Source of the DNA: CAMTWZ01 sp041749075
GTDB taxonomy: Bacteria > Bacteroidota > Rhodothermia > Balneolales > HLUCCA01
Length of the DNA: 64,000 bases
Reading direction: 5' to 3'
NCBI GenBank assembly: GCA_041749075.1
Contig: JBGTBY010000010.1
Location: 1-64,000, forward strand
In this document: piece by piece, positions 17,909 to 26,950 of the stretch
How positions within the stretch are numbered: position 1 is the stretch's first letter
How the letters are laid out: the number at the start of each line of letters is the position of its first letter
Program-made: the position numbers and the translations under genes
The notes under the pieces: generated by a model
The model's database searches: none
Seen by the model: the letters and a program-made list of their open reading frames with translations, nothing else
Told to the model about the DNA's origin: nothing

Positions 17909-18193
17909 ATGTCGATCAAGACGCTAGAAGTAGAGAAAATCCAAGAAGTGACCGGAAACGTGTACGAGGCTATCGTCATCGTTTCGAAACGTGCCCGTCA
18001 GATCGCAGCCCGCGAAAAGATGGAGCTTGATGAGAAGCTGAAATACTTCGAAGGATTTGAAGAGGAAGAAGAATTCGCGTTCAACGAAGAGCAGGAACGG
18101 ATTTCAAAAGAATACGAGAAACGCGACCACCCGACCCAACGTGGTGTTGCTGAACTGCTCAAAGGTGAAACGACCTTCCGCAAACCGGAGTGA
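17909..18193 (+). CDS. rpoZ: DNA-directed RNA polymerase omega subunit
   Basis: A small 94-residue acidic protein. The core VTGNVYEAIVIVSKRARQIA matches the omega helix that clamps the beta-prime C-terminus. A very acidic middle (FEGFEEEEEFAFNEE) and a conserved-looking tail (PTQRGVAELLKGE) follow. The position between gmk and coaBC is the classical place of rpoZ, which supports a call that the sequence alone would leave weaker. The stop overlaps the GTG start of coaBC by 4 nt. Confidence 0.85.
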   Translation: MSIKTLEVEKIQEVTGNVYEAIVIVSKRARQIAAREKMELDEKLKYFEGFEEEEEFAFNEEQERISKEYEKRDHPTQRGVAELLKGETTFRKPE

Positions 18194-19389
18194 TCGGTAA
18201 GCGCATTATCGTCGGTGTTACCGGCGGTATTGCCGCCTACAAGGCGGTGACCCTGGTAAGGGCGCTTCAACAAGCGGGTGCGGAGGTTCGTGTGACCCTC
18301 ACCCCTTCCGCCACAAAATTCATAGGTATCGAGACGTTCCTGGCCATCACGCGCCATGAAGTCGCTGTGGAGGTATTCAATGCCGACAGAGAGTCTGTGT
18401 CCGATTCTTGGGCGAAACACATCCATTGGGCTGAATGGGCCGATGCGATGGTCATCGCACCTTGCACCGCCAACTCCTTGGCGAAAATCGTTCATGGGCT
18501 GTCCGATAATATGCTCACAACCATGGTCATGGCGGCGCGATGTCCGGTGGTGCTGTGTCCGACAATGGACGGCGGCATGTATCGGTCCGCAGCCATGCAA
18601 GCCAATCTCGCTGCCGCGGAGCGCATGGGATATCATGTGATGCCCCCGGAAACCGGTTATCTCGCCAGCGGCTTGGATGATACGGGTCGCCTGCCCGAGC
18701 CCGATGCCATTTTCGCTTATTTGGATGGGATTCTGAACGCCGATCTTCCCCTCAAAGGAAAAACCGTGCTGGTCACGGCCGGACCCACCCGCGAATATCT
18801 GGATGCGGTGCGCTATATCAGCAATCCGAGCACCGGAAAAATGGGTGTGGCCATGGCCGAAGCCGCAAAAGCCTTGGGTGCGGATGTGATTTTGATCTAC
18901 GGACCATTGAGCATCCCCATACCGAGCGGTGTGCTTGCGATCGGCATTGTGTCCGCCTCCGACCTGTTCGAGGCTGTGAAGGCGAATGTGGAAGCCTCTG
19001 ACGTGATTGTGATGAGCGCGGCGGTGTCGGATTTCAAGCCGGAAACGCGTGTCGACCACAAAGTGAAGAAAAGCGAGGCCTCGCAAACGCTATCCCTCGC
19101 ACCTACTGCCGACATCTTAGCGTGGATCGGCTCCCATCGAACCGAAAATCAAATTGTAGTCGGCTTCGCGATGGAGACAGAGAATCTAATCTCGGAAGCG
19201 CGACGCAAGCGCAAAGAAAAAGGCGCGGATTGGATCTTGGCCAATTCCCTGAGCGAAACCGGTTCCGGCTTCGCCAGCGATACGAATACACTCTATGCCG
19301 TCGGGAAGGATGAGGCTGCGGAACCCGTTGTGTTTCAGGGCTCTAAGCTGCGCGTGTCTACCGATGCTTTGCGGATGGTTATTGGTTAG
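18190..19389 (+). CDS. coaBC: Bifunctional PPC decarboxylase / phosphopantothenate-cysteine ligase
   Basis: A coenzyme A synthesis enzyme with two domains. The CoaC flavoprotein decarboxylase (residues about 1-185) shows GVTGGIAAYKAV, HIHWAEWADAMVIAPCTANSLAKI and CPTMDGGMY; the last has Asp in the place where many homologues have Asn. The CoaB ligase (about 190-399) shows KTVLVTAGPTREYLDAVRYISNPSTGKMG and the dimer strip KKSE. The start is GTG at 18190, overlapping the rpoZ stop; no ATG precedes the conserved GKRIIVGVTGG. It supplies the step after panB, whose gene is at 38673-39479. Confidence 0.95.
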   Translation: MIGKRIIVGVTGGIAAYKAVTLVRALQQAGAEVRVTLTPSATKFIGIETFLAITRHEVAVEVFNADRESVSDSWAKHIHWAEWADAMVIAPCTANSLAKIVHGLSDNMLTTMVMAARCPVVLCPTMDGGMYRSAAMQANLAAAERMGYHVMPPETGYLASGLDDTGRLPEPDAIFAYLDGILNADLPLKGKTVLVTAGPTREYLDAVRYISNPSTGKMGVAMAEAAKALGADVILIYGPLSIPIPSGVLAIGIVSASDLFEAVKANVEASDVIVMSAAVSDFKPETRVDHKVKKSEASQTLSLAPTADILAWIGSHRTENQIVVGFAMETENLISEARRKRKEKGADWILANSLSETGSGFASDTNTLYAVGKDEAAEPVVFQGSKLRVSTDALRMVIG

Positions 19390-19498
19390 TTGTTTGTCGT
19401 TAGTCGTTTGTTGTTTGTTGTGAGTCGAGGGATTCTTGCCCACTCACGACTCACGACTCACATTCTTCATACAACGAACAACCAACAACAAACCACTA
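19384..19498. repeat. Composite heptamer array between convergent genes
   Basis: Three adjoining tracts with period 7: six units of type YGTTWGT at 19384-19425, three of ACTCACG/ACTCACA at 19442-19462, and four of ACAACNA/ACCACTA at 19471-19498. GTGAGTCG at 19421-19428 can pair with CGACTCAC in the second tract, and the GTTTGTTG-rich first tract can pair imperfectly with the ACAAC-rich third. The whole region could therefore fold into a long imperfect stem. It separates coaBC from the convergent GHL10 genes and may act as a bidirectional terminator. Confidence 0.6.
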
Positions 19499-19499
19499 C

Positions 19500-21344
19500 C
19501 TATTTCACAAGCGTCATCGTCCTACTCACCCGAGCATCCCCTGCTGTGAGCACATACATGTACATGCCGGAAGACAATGAGCTGGCATTGAAGGTGATGG
19601 AATGCTGCCCGGCTGGCATTTGACCATTCACAAGAACAGCAACTTCCCTTCCGAGGATATCATAAATTGAAAGACGCACCTGCACGGACGCATAATCTTG
19701 CGTCCCCACTTGAAAACCGATCACCGTCGACGGGTTGAACGGATTGGGGAAATTCTGTTCGAGACGGATGCCGGAAGCGATTTCATCATCTGATTCGATG
19801 GATGTTCCAATGGGCACATCAACGGAATTGGATTGTCCGCTTGTGGATGCATTTCGTGCCAGCGATGTAACGCTATATTTGACGGAGGTGACATTTTGCT
19901 CGGGCACATCAACGATCATTCTGCTTCCGGTGATAGAAACAAATTCCGGAACAGCTGTGATCTCATCGGCTGATCCCTTGAATACGACAGGATTACTCCT
20001 ATGGATCAGATAAAACAATAGGGTGTCTTGTCCAGCCCGACTGAATTCGGGTCTGTCCCAATTTAAACGTACTTTGATTTGTCCACCTTCCTCAAACCGC
20101 TCGGCCGTCAGATTGAGTGGAGCCGGAGGAGCTTCAGTTGGCAACCAATCGGCCTGTGGCGTGAACGCCGGCTTTTTGTAATAGTAGGTGTTTAGGCTGT
20201 CTCGTATGTTTTTCACGTTGTTCGCTACCATGCGAGCGCGGAACATCACTTGGCCTTGGATGCGATCATCACTTTGATTGTATTGAACTTGTCGGGTGAT
20301 GTCACCAATCACCCAGCTCGCGCTCAATTGATGTGCGGCCAATCCTTGATACAAATGTCGATTGAACGGAGCGGTTTGTTCGGCCCACCAAGGAGCCAGC
20401 TTGCCGTAATCCTGTCCGCCTCCATATCTCCAATACAACTGCGGGGTGAGGTAATCGACACTTCCTGCGGTCAACCAAGCGGGCGCATCGGCATAAATCA
20501 CATTGTAAGCATCCATACCGACAATACCGGATGGAACGCCGTTTTTCCAGATGCCGAACGGACTGATTCCGAATTTGACATGCGGTTTGGCGATTTTAAT
20601 GGAGTCGTGAACCGCTTTTACCATCGTGTTGATGTTATGTCGACGCCAATCGCTGCGAACACTGAATCCACCGCCATATTGTTGGAATGTGGCTAAATCG
20701 AGATCCCAGCGTGCCGTCCCAAAGCCCATATCATTGGGCGGATACGGATAGAAGTAATCATCGAAGTGGATACCATCGATATCGTAACGACGCACGATAT
20801 CCATCACAACAGCGGTGATGCGATCTCGCACCTGAGGAATACCCGGATTCATGATCTTAATGGAGCTGGATGCGGACGTAGCAGTAATAATCCACTCCGG
20901 ATTGGTGATCGTAATGTGGTTTGACGCTCGGGTGAATAGGCCAGGAACACGGTCGGCGCGGTAGGGATTCAGCCACGCATGCAATTCCATGCCTCGTTTA
21001 TGGGCTTCTTCAACGGCGAACGCCAACGGATCCCAATACGGATTGGGAGCTTGACCTTCCACGCCTGTCAGATAATAGGACCATGGTTCGATCTGGGAAT
21101 CGTACAGCGCATCCCCTTCCGTGCGAACCTGAAACAGCACCGCATTCGTACCGGCTGCTTTCAACTGATTCAACAATCCGATCAGATCGGCTTGCTGCGC
21201 AGCGACAGTGGCGGTTCGGGATGTCGGCCAATCCAGATTGGCGACCGTTGCGACCCAAGCACCACGGAATTCGGCGTTTGGCAACGATTGACCGATGACC
21301 AGCATCGGAAAGAAAAGAATGGCGAGGGCGAAGCGTGATTTCAT
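19500..21344 (-). CDS. GHL10-type glycoside hydrolase with T9SS sorting domain
   Basis: A secreted 614-residue protein with a signal peptide at residues 1-18. The GHL10/DUF187 TIM-barrel (about 22-380) includes FRGAWVATVANLDWPTS, LLNQLKAAGTNAVLFQVR, AHKRGMELHAWLNPYRA and DGIHFDDYFYPYP. An FN3-like segment and then an 80-residue T9SS sorting domain follow (LEQNFPNPFNPSTVIGF, IYDILGREV, SSGMYMYVLTAG, SRTMTLVK). Relatives include DigH/YngK, which cleave denuded peptidoglycan glycan. Cell-wall or surface glycan cleavage is inferred. It is a tandem paralogue of the gene 7 bp upstream. A 20-bp imperfect palindrome lies inside the sorting-domain coding region at 19686-19705. Confidence 0.87.
   Translation of the reverse strand: MKSRFALAILFFPMLVIGQSLPNAEFRGAWVATVANLDWPTSRTATVAAQQADLIGLLNQLKAAGTNAVLFQVRTEGDALYDSQIEPWSYYLTGVEGQAPNPYWDPLAFAVEEAHKRGMELHAWLNPYRADRVPGLFTRASNHITITNPEWIITATSASSSIKIMNPGIPQVRDRITAVVMDIVRRYDIDGIHFDDYFYPYPPNDMGFGTARWDLDLATFQQYGGGFSVRSDWRRHNINTMVKAVHDSIKIAKPHVKFGISPFGIWKNGVPSGIVGMDAYNVIYADAPAWLTAGSVDYLTPQLYWRYGGGQDYGKLAPWWAEQTAPFNRHLYQGLAAHQLSASWVIGDITRQVQYNQSDDRIQGQVMFRARMVANNVKNIRDSLNTYYYKKPAFTPQADWLPTEAPPAPLNLTAERFEEGGQIKVRLNWDRPEFSRAGQDTLLFYLIHRSNPVVFKGSADEITAVPEFVSITGSRMIVDVPEQNVTSVKYSVTSLARNASTSGQSNSVDVPIGTSIESDDEIASGIRLEQNFPNPFNPSTVIGFQVGTQDYASVQVRLSIYDILGREVAVLVNGQMPAGQHSITFNASSLSSGMYMYVLTAGDARVSRTMTLVK
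19686..19705. repeat. REP-like palindrome inside T9SS domain coding (copy 1)
   Basis: GGACGCA (19686-19692) and TGCGTCC (19699-19705) form a 7-bp perfect stem with a 6-nt loop. It encodes part of VGTQDYASV in the sorting domain. A second copy with an 8-bp stem is at 35505-35524, at the equivalent position of another sorting domain. Confidence 0.5.
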
Positions 21345-21351
21345 AGCGGCC

Positions 21352-23127
21352 TTATTTGATGAGGGTCATGGTGCGGCTAAGGCGTTGATCACCAGCCGTG
21401 AGTACATATAAATAGACGCCGGATGACAAGGTTCCCGCATCGAGCGTGACGCTGTGTTCACCGGCACTCATGAATCCATCCACAAGTACAGAGACTTCTC
21501 TACCGAGCACATCGTACACCGTTAATCGTGTTTGACGTCCCACGTCCATCGTCCATCGTATCGCGGTGGAAGGATTGAACGGATTCGGATAATTCTGTGC
21601 CAATTCGAAACGGGCTACGGTCTCGGATTTTCCATCGATGGATGTCGCGCTAGGTATAACGACCACATTTGATGGCATGCCTTCGACATTGTTCCGAGAT
21701 AGGGCTGTAACCACATAATAATAGTTCAGGTCGGAAGCTGGTGGCGTGTTCTGTAATGACAGGTTTCCTGTCATGGAAATGAGATTGGCACCGTTCGAAA
21801 CCACATCTTCCGGATTCGGAGCGACGGATCCCGTTGTGCGGTAAATCGCATACCGGATCAGTGTATCGCCATTATCGGAATGGCTTGGACGTTCCCACTG
21901 AAGCGATACAACGGCACCGGATTTGATTCCGGCTGCATTCGCTGGTTGTGTGGGTGCCACTTGGCTACGCCACGACATCACCGGTACGATCGCCGGTCTG
22001 CGATATTGAATTTGTGGACCAACCGATCCAGTTTGCACATTGAACGCATACACATTACCCCATCGAAAATAGACTTGGCCTTTGAGGCCACTAACACGAG
22101 ATGTGTCAATCATGGCTGGCAGCTGTTGAATGGTCCCATCCACATAGGCACCGATCCCCACATACACATGTCGACCATAGGTTTCTCTCGCATAATCTTT
22201 CACAATCCAGGAATGCTCGGGCGAGTTGGTAAATGGACCACTATAGATTTTCCAATAAATCTGGGGCATGATGTAGTCATTCCACCCATCACGTAACCAG
22301 CCGCGGGAATCTTGATACACGCCGCTGAACGCGAATAAGGCAGGCCATCCACCACTTGTTTTGTAATGTCCGATTGGCGCGGAACCAACTTTCACCCACG
22401 GTTTTTCTTGAGCCACATACTGCGCAACCCGTTTGGTGATGTCGGTTACATTGAACCGTTTCCATTCACCGATGTTGTTGTAAGCCCCACCATATTGAAG
22501 ATGAAGACCGAAATCATTCGTAAATCCATTGGTCGGGTATCGCAGAAAATCAAAATTGACCGCATCAATATCATAGTTATCGACAAGTTCTTTGACGTTT
22601 GCCACAACCCAGTCTCGAGCGCCGGGATATCCTGGATTTAGGAAATTGCCATCGTTTCGAGATTCTACCCATTCCGGGTTTGTTTGGGTGATGTGCCTCG
22701 GAGCGTCAGGCTCATTGACCGTGGCACCTCCCACATTCAACGCATTGAACCAGGCATGCACTTCCATTCCTTGTACCCGGCATTCATCAATCAAAAATTG
22801 GAGAGGATCCCAGCCCGGGTTACGGCCGATCACACCGGTCAACTGAGACGACCAAGGCAAACGGGCGCTTTGATAATAGGCATCTCCACGCGATGCCACC
22901 TGAAATGTGATGGCGTTCAAACCCATCGCTTTGGCTTGTCGGATGATCGTTCGAAGAGAATTTTGTTGCTCGATTGGGTCGGTTGATTTGGGCCAATCGA
23001 GTCCACCTGCCGTTGTGAGCCAAACGGACCGGAATTCAAACTTGGGATCCGGTGTGCTCTGAGCGGCGACAGAAATTGGCAAGGCTATAGCGATGAAAAT
23101 GCAGAGGATTCTGTAGAAAGTCGTCAT
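21352..23127 (-). CDS. GHL10-type glycoside hydrolase with T9SS sorting domain (paralogue)
   Basis: A secreted 591-residue paralogue of the downstream gene. The ATG at 23127 (MTTFYRILCIFIAIALPIS) begins a normal signal peptide. An ATG at 23169 would put the start inside the terminator of the upstream gene and is rejected. The GHL10 barrel shows FRSVWLTTAGGLDWPKS, RQAKAMGLNAITFQV and DIDAVNFDFLRYPTN. The last motif differs from the HFDDYFYP of its paralogue, which hints at altered specificity. An FN3-like domain and a T9SS sorting domain follow (LAQNYPNPFNPSTAIRW). A heptamer repeat is built into the sorting domain at 21535-21559. Confidence 0.86.
   Translation of the reverse strand: MTTFYRILCIFIAIALPISVAAQSTPDPKFEFRSVWLTTAGGLDWPKSTDPIEQQNSLRTIIRQAKAMGLNAITFQVASRGDAYYQSARLPWSSQLTGVIGRNPGWDPLQFLIDECRVQGMEVHAWFNALNVGGATVNEPDAPRHITQTNPEWVESRNDGNFLNPGYPGARDWVVANVKELVDNYDIDAVNFDFLRYPTNGFTNDFGLHLQYGGAYNNIGEWKRFNVTDITKRVAQYVAQEKPWVKVGSAPIGHYKTSGGWPALFAFSGVYQDSRGWLRDGWNDYIMPQIYWKIYSGPFTNSPEHSWIVKDYARETYGRHVYVGIGAYVDGTIQQLPAMIDTSRVSGLKGQVYFRWGNVYAFNVQTGSVGPQIQYRRPAIVPVMSWRSQVAPTQPANAAGIKSGAVVSLQWERPSHSDNGDTLIRYAIYRTTGSVAPNPEDVVSNGANLISMTGNLSLQNTPPASDLNYYYVVTALSRNNVEGMPSNVVVIPSATSIDGKSETVARFELAQNYPNPFNPSTAIRWTMDVGRQTRLTVYDVLGREVSVLVDGFMSAGEHSVTLDAGTLSSGVYLYVLTAGDQRLSRTMTLIK
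21535..21559. repeat. Heptamer array inside T9SS domain coding
   Basis: About three and a half units of [AT]CGTCC[CA] on the plus strand. On the coding (minus) strand it reads ACGATGG twice and then ACGTGGG, encoding RWTMDVG. It uses the same heptamer vocabulary as the 29-bp repeat at 35039 and 35587, but is placed within the sorting domain rather than just before it. Confidence 0.5.
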
Positions 23128-23159
23128 AAGAACTATGATATGGCGGATGTGACAAAAAA

Positions 23160-23191
23160 AAAGAGGCACCCGCAGGTGCTGGTGCCTCTTT
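23160..23191 (-). terminator. Rho-independent terminator after beta-propeller gene
   Basis: AAAGAGGCACC (23160-23170) pairs with GGTGCCTCTTT (23181-23191), an 11-bp stem. A run of A from 23153 becomes the U-tract on the minus strand. It ends the transcript of the five-gene TonB/PorV block and separates it from the two GHL10 genes. Confidence 0.9.
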
Positions 23192-23215
23192 CAACTCGAG
23201 AATACGATGCGAAGA

Positions 23216-24577
23216 TTATTTCATCAACGTCATTTTATTCGTAATGCGAGTGTTGCCTGAACGCAGTTCGTAGAGATATACGCCTGAGCTGAGGTTGACC
23301 GCATCGAAGCGAACGGAATGTTCGCCTTGAGCGAATACGCCATTGGCCAACGTTGCGACTTCACGACCGAGCATGTCGTACACTTTGAGTGTAGCTACGC
23401 CAGCTTCTGGAAGTACGAACGAGATGGACGTGCTTGGGTTGAACGGGTTCGGGTAGTTTTGACTCAGAGCGAAACCATCGGCGCGAACATCGTCACGCTC
23501 AACACTTGCCACAGTTGCACGGGTAAACTTCTGAACGGCAGGTGTGCCTGTAGAGAAGGTACCGAGGTACATGGTCAAGCCATCCGAAGAGATCGCCATG
23601 GAACGTGGGATAGCAAACGCGGTGCGTGTGCCATAATCCCAAGCCAAGCTATCGACTGCGTTTCCGCTTGCGACAGACAGACCATAGATGCGAGTATTGT
23701 TCCAAGGCGCTCTTGCGACTGGATCGTTACCACCACCTGCAGCTGAAACGTACAAAATCGGGTTGGCACCTACTGTGTAGCGATGAACGGCACCCGGTGC
23801 CATACCAGCTGCCAACGTTGTATCGGTTGAAAGTGTGTACGTTCCAAATACGCCGCCGTCAGACTTGTATTGTGTGATGTAGAACTTGTCAAAAGATGCG
23901 TTGTAAATGGTGTTACCATCTGCGCTGATTTCAAACGTACGGGAGAAGCCGATTTTATCGTTTGTTACCGTTCCAAGTGGAGCCAAATCCGAACCGGCAT
24001 AAAGCACGATTGGCGAAGCTGGGAACACGAACGAAACGGCGATGTCGCCATCAGACGTTACCGCAACGCGGTTTGGTGCGTGGGATGCGGTTTCTGTTCT
24101 CATGAAGGTGATTTCACGATTTTGTAGAAGTACGCCAGCAGGGCTGAATTTATAGATCCAAGTGCGCGTTTGGAGCCAAGTTCCACCATTTTCAGTAGCG
24201 CTGTTCACACGGAAACCGTGTGAGGATACCCAGATGTTTCCTTCATGGTCAGTGCTCAATCCGGTGATCGGACCGAAACGACGAAGGGAATCGCCATCCA
24301 TTGCACCAACGATGGGTGAGAAAGATGCTTGTGAGCCATCCGGATTGAATACGCGAACGACGTTACGGCGAACAGCCAACTGGCCTTCGCTCGCAGGTGT
24401 CAGGATGGAGCTGTTGTATGGGCCGACCCACACTTTATTCTGACCATCTACAGCGATACCGTGGGCGGTATTCACGAGAAGGGTCGAATCGGGAAAAACA
24501 CCCTGATATGTCCACTGCGCCGAAGCGACAGCCGGAATGAACAGGATGGCAATAAGAATTCGTAATACTTTCGTCAT
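23216..24577 (-). CDS. Secreted beta-propeller-like protein with T9SS sorting domain
   Basis: A 453-residue secreted protein. The ATG at 24577 follows a strong ribosome binding site (AAGGAGAT on the minus strand) and starts a signal peptide (MTKVLRILIAILFIPAVASA). An ATG at 24643 is therefore unlikely. The mature region carries repeats of a blade-like pattern (HGIAVDGQNKVWVGPY, TGLSTDHEGNIWVSSHG, MAISSDGLTMYLGTF), consistent with an NHL/SMP-type beta-propeller. The T9SS sorting domain follows (LSQNYPNPFNPSTSISF, VYDMLGREVATL, LSSGVYLYELRSG). It is the last gene before a strong terminator and is preceded by a second propeller-like protein. The ligand is unknown. Confidence 0.82.
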   Translation of the reverse strand: MTKVLRILIAILFIPAVASAQWTYQGVFPDSTLLVNTAHGIAVDGQNKVWVGPYNSSILTPASEGQLAVRRNVVRVFNPDGSQASFSPIVGAMDGDSLRRFGPITGLSTDHEGNIWVSSHGFRVNSATENGGTWLQTRTWIYKFSPAGVLLQNREITFMRTETASHAPNRVAVTSDGDIAVSFVFPASPIVLYAGSDLAPLGTVTNDKIGFSRTFEISADGNTIYNASFDKFYITQYKSDGGVFGTYTLSTDTTLAAGMAPGAVHRYTVGANPILYVSAAGGGNDPVARAPWNNTRIYGLSVASGNAVDSLAWDYGTRTAFAIPRSMAISSDGLTMYLGTFSTGTPAVQKFTRATVASVERDDVRADGFALSQNYPNPFNPSTSISFVLPEAGVATLKVYDMLGREVATLANGVFAQGEHSVRFDAVNLSSGVYLYELRSGNTRITNKMTLMK

Positions 24578-24613
24578 GTTTGATCTCCTTGTTTGAGATG
24601 TTGTTGTTAGGTT

Positions 24614-24626
24614 GTTACAATGTAAC
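24614..24626. promoter_or_regulatory. 13-bp inverted repeat upstream of propeller gene
   Basis: GTTAC-AAT-GTAAC is a perfect 5-bp inverted repeat in the 62-bp gap between the lipoprotein stop and the propeller gene start. It might be an operator or a weak RNA hairpin. Support is the symmetry only. Confidence 0.2.
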
Positions 24627-24639
24627 GATTGAAGGGATA

Positions 24640-25917
24640 TCATTCAATTCCGTGATAGGGGGCTAAGTCTTTCTGCAGATTCAACGTGATCAGGCGTTGA
24701 GTTTGTCCGGTGCGAGCTGGCAATATAGTGGCCAATATTTTTTGAGTACCCGGTATGGAATGCATTTTCATGACGATGCCAGGAATGATGCCAGGGTAGA
24801 ATTCAGAAACCGCACCTGAAGGCGATATTGCAAGCATGGATGCCGATGTAGTAGGAAGCACATCGAACGTCAATCCACTTAAAGCGACAAACACGGTGCC
24901 GTCTGTTGCAATGGTGATGGCTCTAGGAACCACATCCGTGCTATAAGAGGTTCCGATATTGGCGACGACTTCTTCGGCACCCAATGTGTTGTCAGCTGGA
25001 TTGATCGGGAATCTCCAAAGGAACGAATTGCCACCACGGGTTCCAGCCACATACAGAAAGTCGCCAAAGACTTTGACGGCGTGGCCATTGGCGACAAATG
25101 GGAAGCGGACATACGAGCGAGTCGCGCCGTTGTCTTGAATACGCACAATACTTTGGTTCACCGCCGAGTTTGTTTCATTGGCTCCAACCACCCACAGGAA
25201 TCCATCCGCATCAAAATCCAAATCCTCTGCCCTACCGACGGATGTACCCCAGTTCGTTGTAGCACCACCACCACTCGGCGAGCGATACACCAAAGGCACA
25301 CCACCGGCAACGCGAAGCATGTAGGCTCCGCCATCCGGCCCAATTTTTACAACACGATACGACCACCCCTGCACCGGAACATAATTAAGTGTCTCAACCC
25401 CATCGGCATCAAAACGGCTGACGCCTGCTGGTACTCCAGCTCCAATCAGGGATACGTACAACAATCCATTCGCATCAATTCCAGCGCCGAACGGTATGGT
25501 GTTCGGTGGCATTTCAGTGGCATCTTCAAACAGCGCCTCCAATCTGTAAGCGATGGAATTACTGAAGGCGAGCGCACCGGTCACATTGATTTTGATTCCA
25601 ATCGAATCGGCCACATAATTTGGTGTATTCACGACGATCTGAGTAGCGGAGGCCGATACAACATTCGCTTTCACATTGTTGAACCAGACAAAGTTCTCAC
25701 CGGCAACCGTCGAAAAATTGGTTCCTGTAATGGTGATGGTTTCATAACCAGCGAAATACTGGGTCGCCGGGTTGATTGCTGTGATGGTCGGAGCAGGTTT
25801 GAAGGTCACATCTTCCCGAAACAGACTGTTCGATCCGGGTGTGTCGCAACTGCTCAGAAACAGCAATACTGTGGCTGTGATAGCGAGTGAGTAAGCGTTC
25901 TTCATACGATTGATCAT
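24640..25917 (-). CDS. Lipoprotein with IPT/TIG domain and beta-propeller region
   Basis: A 425-residue lipoprotein with signal sequence and lipobox LLFLSSC (Cys near residue 24). An IPT/TIG immunoglobulin-like domain at about residues 43-127 reads PTITAINPATQYFAGYETITITGTNF and later VNTPNYVADSIGIKINV. The rest (about 130-420) has propeller-like repeats (GIDANGLLYVSLIG, DFDADGFLWVVGANE, ITIATDGTVFVALSG). IPT lipoproteins next to SusC-like receptors often serve as surface glycan-binding proteins; that role is inferred here. The ATG overlaps the stop of the PorV-like gene (TAATG). Confidence 0.82.
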   Translation of the reverse strand: MINRMKNAYSLAITATVLLFLSSCDTPGSNSLFREDVTFKPAPTITAINPATQYFAGYETITITGTNFSTVAGENFVWFNNVKANVVSASATQIVVNTPNYVADSIGIKINVTGALAFSNSIAYRLEALFEDATEMPPNTIPFGAGIDANGLLYVSLIGAGVPAGVSRFDADGVETLNYVPVQGWSYRVVKIGPDGGAYMLRVAGGVPLVYRSPSGGGATTNWGTSVGRAEDLDFDADGFLWVVGANETNSAVNQSIVRIQDNGATRSYVRFPFVANGHAVKVFGDFLYVAGTRGGNSFLWRFPINPADNTLGAEEVVANIGTSYSTDVVPRAITIATDGTVFVALSGLTFDVLPTTSASMLAISPSGAVSEFYPGIIPGIVMKMHSIPGTQKILATILPARTGQTQRLITLNLQKDLAPYHGIE

Positions 25918-26948
25918 TAGAAAATGAGTTGAATACCGATGCGGTTCACACTGTCGAACACACCGAACGAGGTGTAGGAGTAATCCGCTTTGATCCCATA
26001 TCGGCGGCCAATGGGTTGAATCACGCCCGCACCGAACGAAAATCCTTGTTCTTCAGATGGGACGATCAGCCCACCTCGCAGTGCCAACCGATTCATAAAT
26101 GTGTACTCGGTTCCTACCATCAGTTGCTCTTGGAAATCACGAGGGCGATTCGCATCCAAGCTCACGAGAAGTGAATGCTTGGTCGGATCTACATTCATGA
26201 TATCGAGCACATTCATCGACATTCCCATGCGGAACGTGAGTGGCATTTCCTGACTATTCAGTTGGTAGGTAATCTCGCGACCATAATTCCGCAACGACAT
26301 TCCCAAATTCAAGCTTTTGAAGCCTGTTTTGAAGAACACGCCGAAATCGATGGCTACTGTTTCCGCACCCAATTGTTCTCGTACATAGCCGCCGGTCGCA
26401 TCCCGCTCAACGATTCCGTTCACCAGATTTTGATCGATGAACCGGATATTCGCACCGGTTGAGAACTGATTGCTCAACGCTCGGGCGTACGTCAGCCCGA
26501 ATGCAGTTACACTCGGACTATACGGATCCAAGATGTCATACGACAAAGGAGCCGATTCATTGAATACGGTTTGAGTGAACTCGCCATAGTCTACGCTTAG
26601 TATGGATACGCCGAATACGCCATAAAGCCCATTTGCCGGACTGATCACAGCTCCGGAATACTGATAGTTGATATCGGCTATCCAGCTAACTTGGCCGAAC
26701 GTCACTTCTCCATTGTTGCGGACCCAAGCCACGGATGCCGGGTTGTAGAAAATGGATTCGACACCACCTTCAACAGAGGTCAATGCATCGCCCATGCCCG
26801 ACGCTCTTGCGCTGATAGGCACGGACAGGAATTTCATCACGGATTGCGCCCGCTTCTTCTGGGTAAAACCCTCCGAAGCGGTCGACATCACCATTAAGAC
26901 TGACAAAAAGGTGAGTGTAAGAATTCGTTTCACGTCTGATACTCCCAT
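25917..26948 (-). CDS. PorV/PorQ-like outer-membrane beta-barrel protein
   Basis: A PorV/PorQ (UPF0164-like) outer-membrane protein. Diagnostic parts are FLSVPISARASGMGDALTSVEGGVESIFYNPASVAW near the N-terminus, alternating beta-barrel strands throughout, and a C-terminal aromatic strand (RIGIQLIF). PorV is a T9SS attachment/shuttle component, and paralogues accompany individual secreted proteins. The ATG at 26948 lies 2 nt after the upstream stop. A GTG at 26938, with a GGGAG sequence 8 nt before it, is an alternative start giving a tidier signal peptide (VKRILTLTFLSVLMVM). The longer frame to 27065 runs antisense-like through the upstream gene and is rejected. Confidence 0.85.
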   Translation of the reverse strand: MGVSDVKRILTLTFLSVLMVMSTASEGFTQKKRAQSVMKFLSVPISARASGMGDALTSVEGGVESIFYNPASVAWVRNNGEVTFGQVSWIADINYQYSGAVISPANGLYGVFGVSILSVDYGEFTQTVFNESAPLSYDILDPYSPSVTAFGLTYARALSNQFSTGANIRFIDQNLVNGIVERDATGGYVREQLGAETVAIDFGVFFKTGFKSLNLGMSLRNYGREITYQLNSQEMPLTFRMGMSMNVLDIMNVDPTKHSLLVSLDANRPRDFQEQLMVGTEYTFMNRLALRGGLIVPSEEQGFSFGAGVIQPIGRRYGIKADYSYTSFGVFDSVNRIGIQLIF

Positions 26949-26950
26949 GA

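Noticed and set aside
17998..19086. 362-codon open frame antisense to rpoZ/coaBC
   Set aside because: It mirrors the codon structure of the well-supported coaBC gene, contains no recognisable motif and is His/Gly-rich as expected from antisense of an RCN-biased gene.
19384..19498. Possible CRISPR array
   Set aside because: Units are 7 bp without unique spacers; this is a short tandem repeat region, not repeat-spacer alternation, and no cas genes are present.
23127..23169. Longer start for the GHL10 gene at 23169
   Set aside because: It would lie inside the rho-independent terminator of the upstream gene and would bury the signal peptide.
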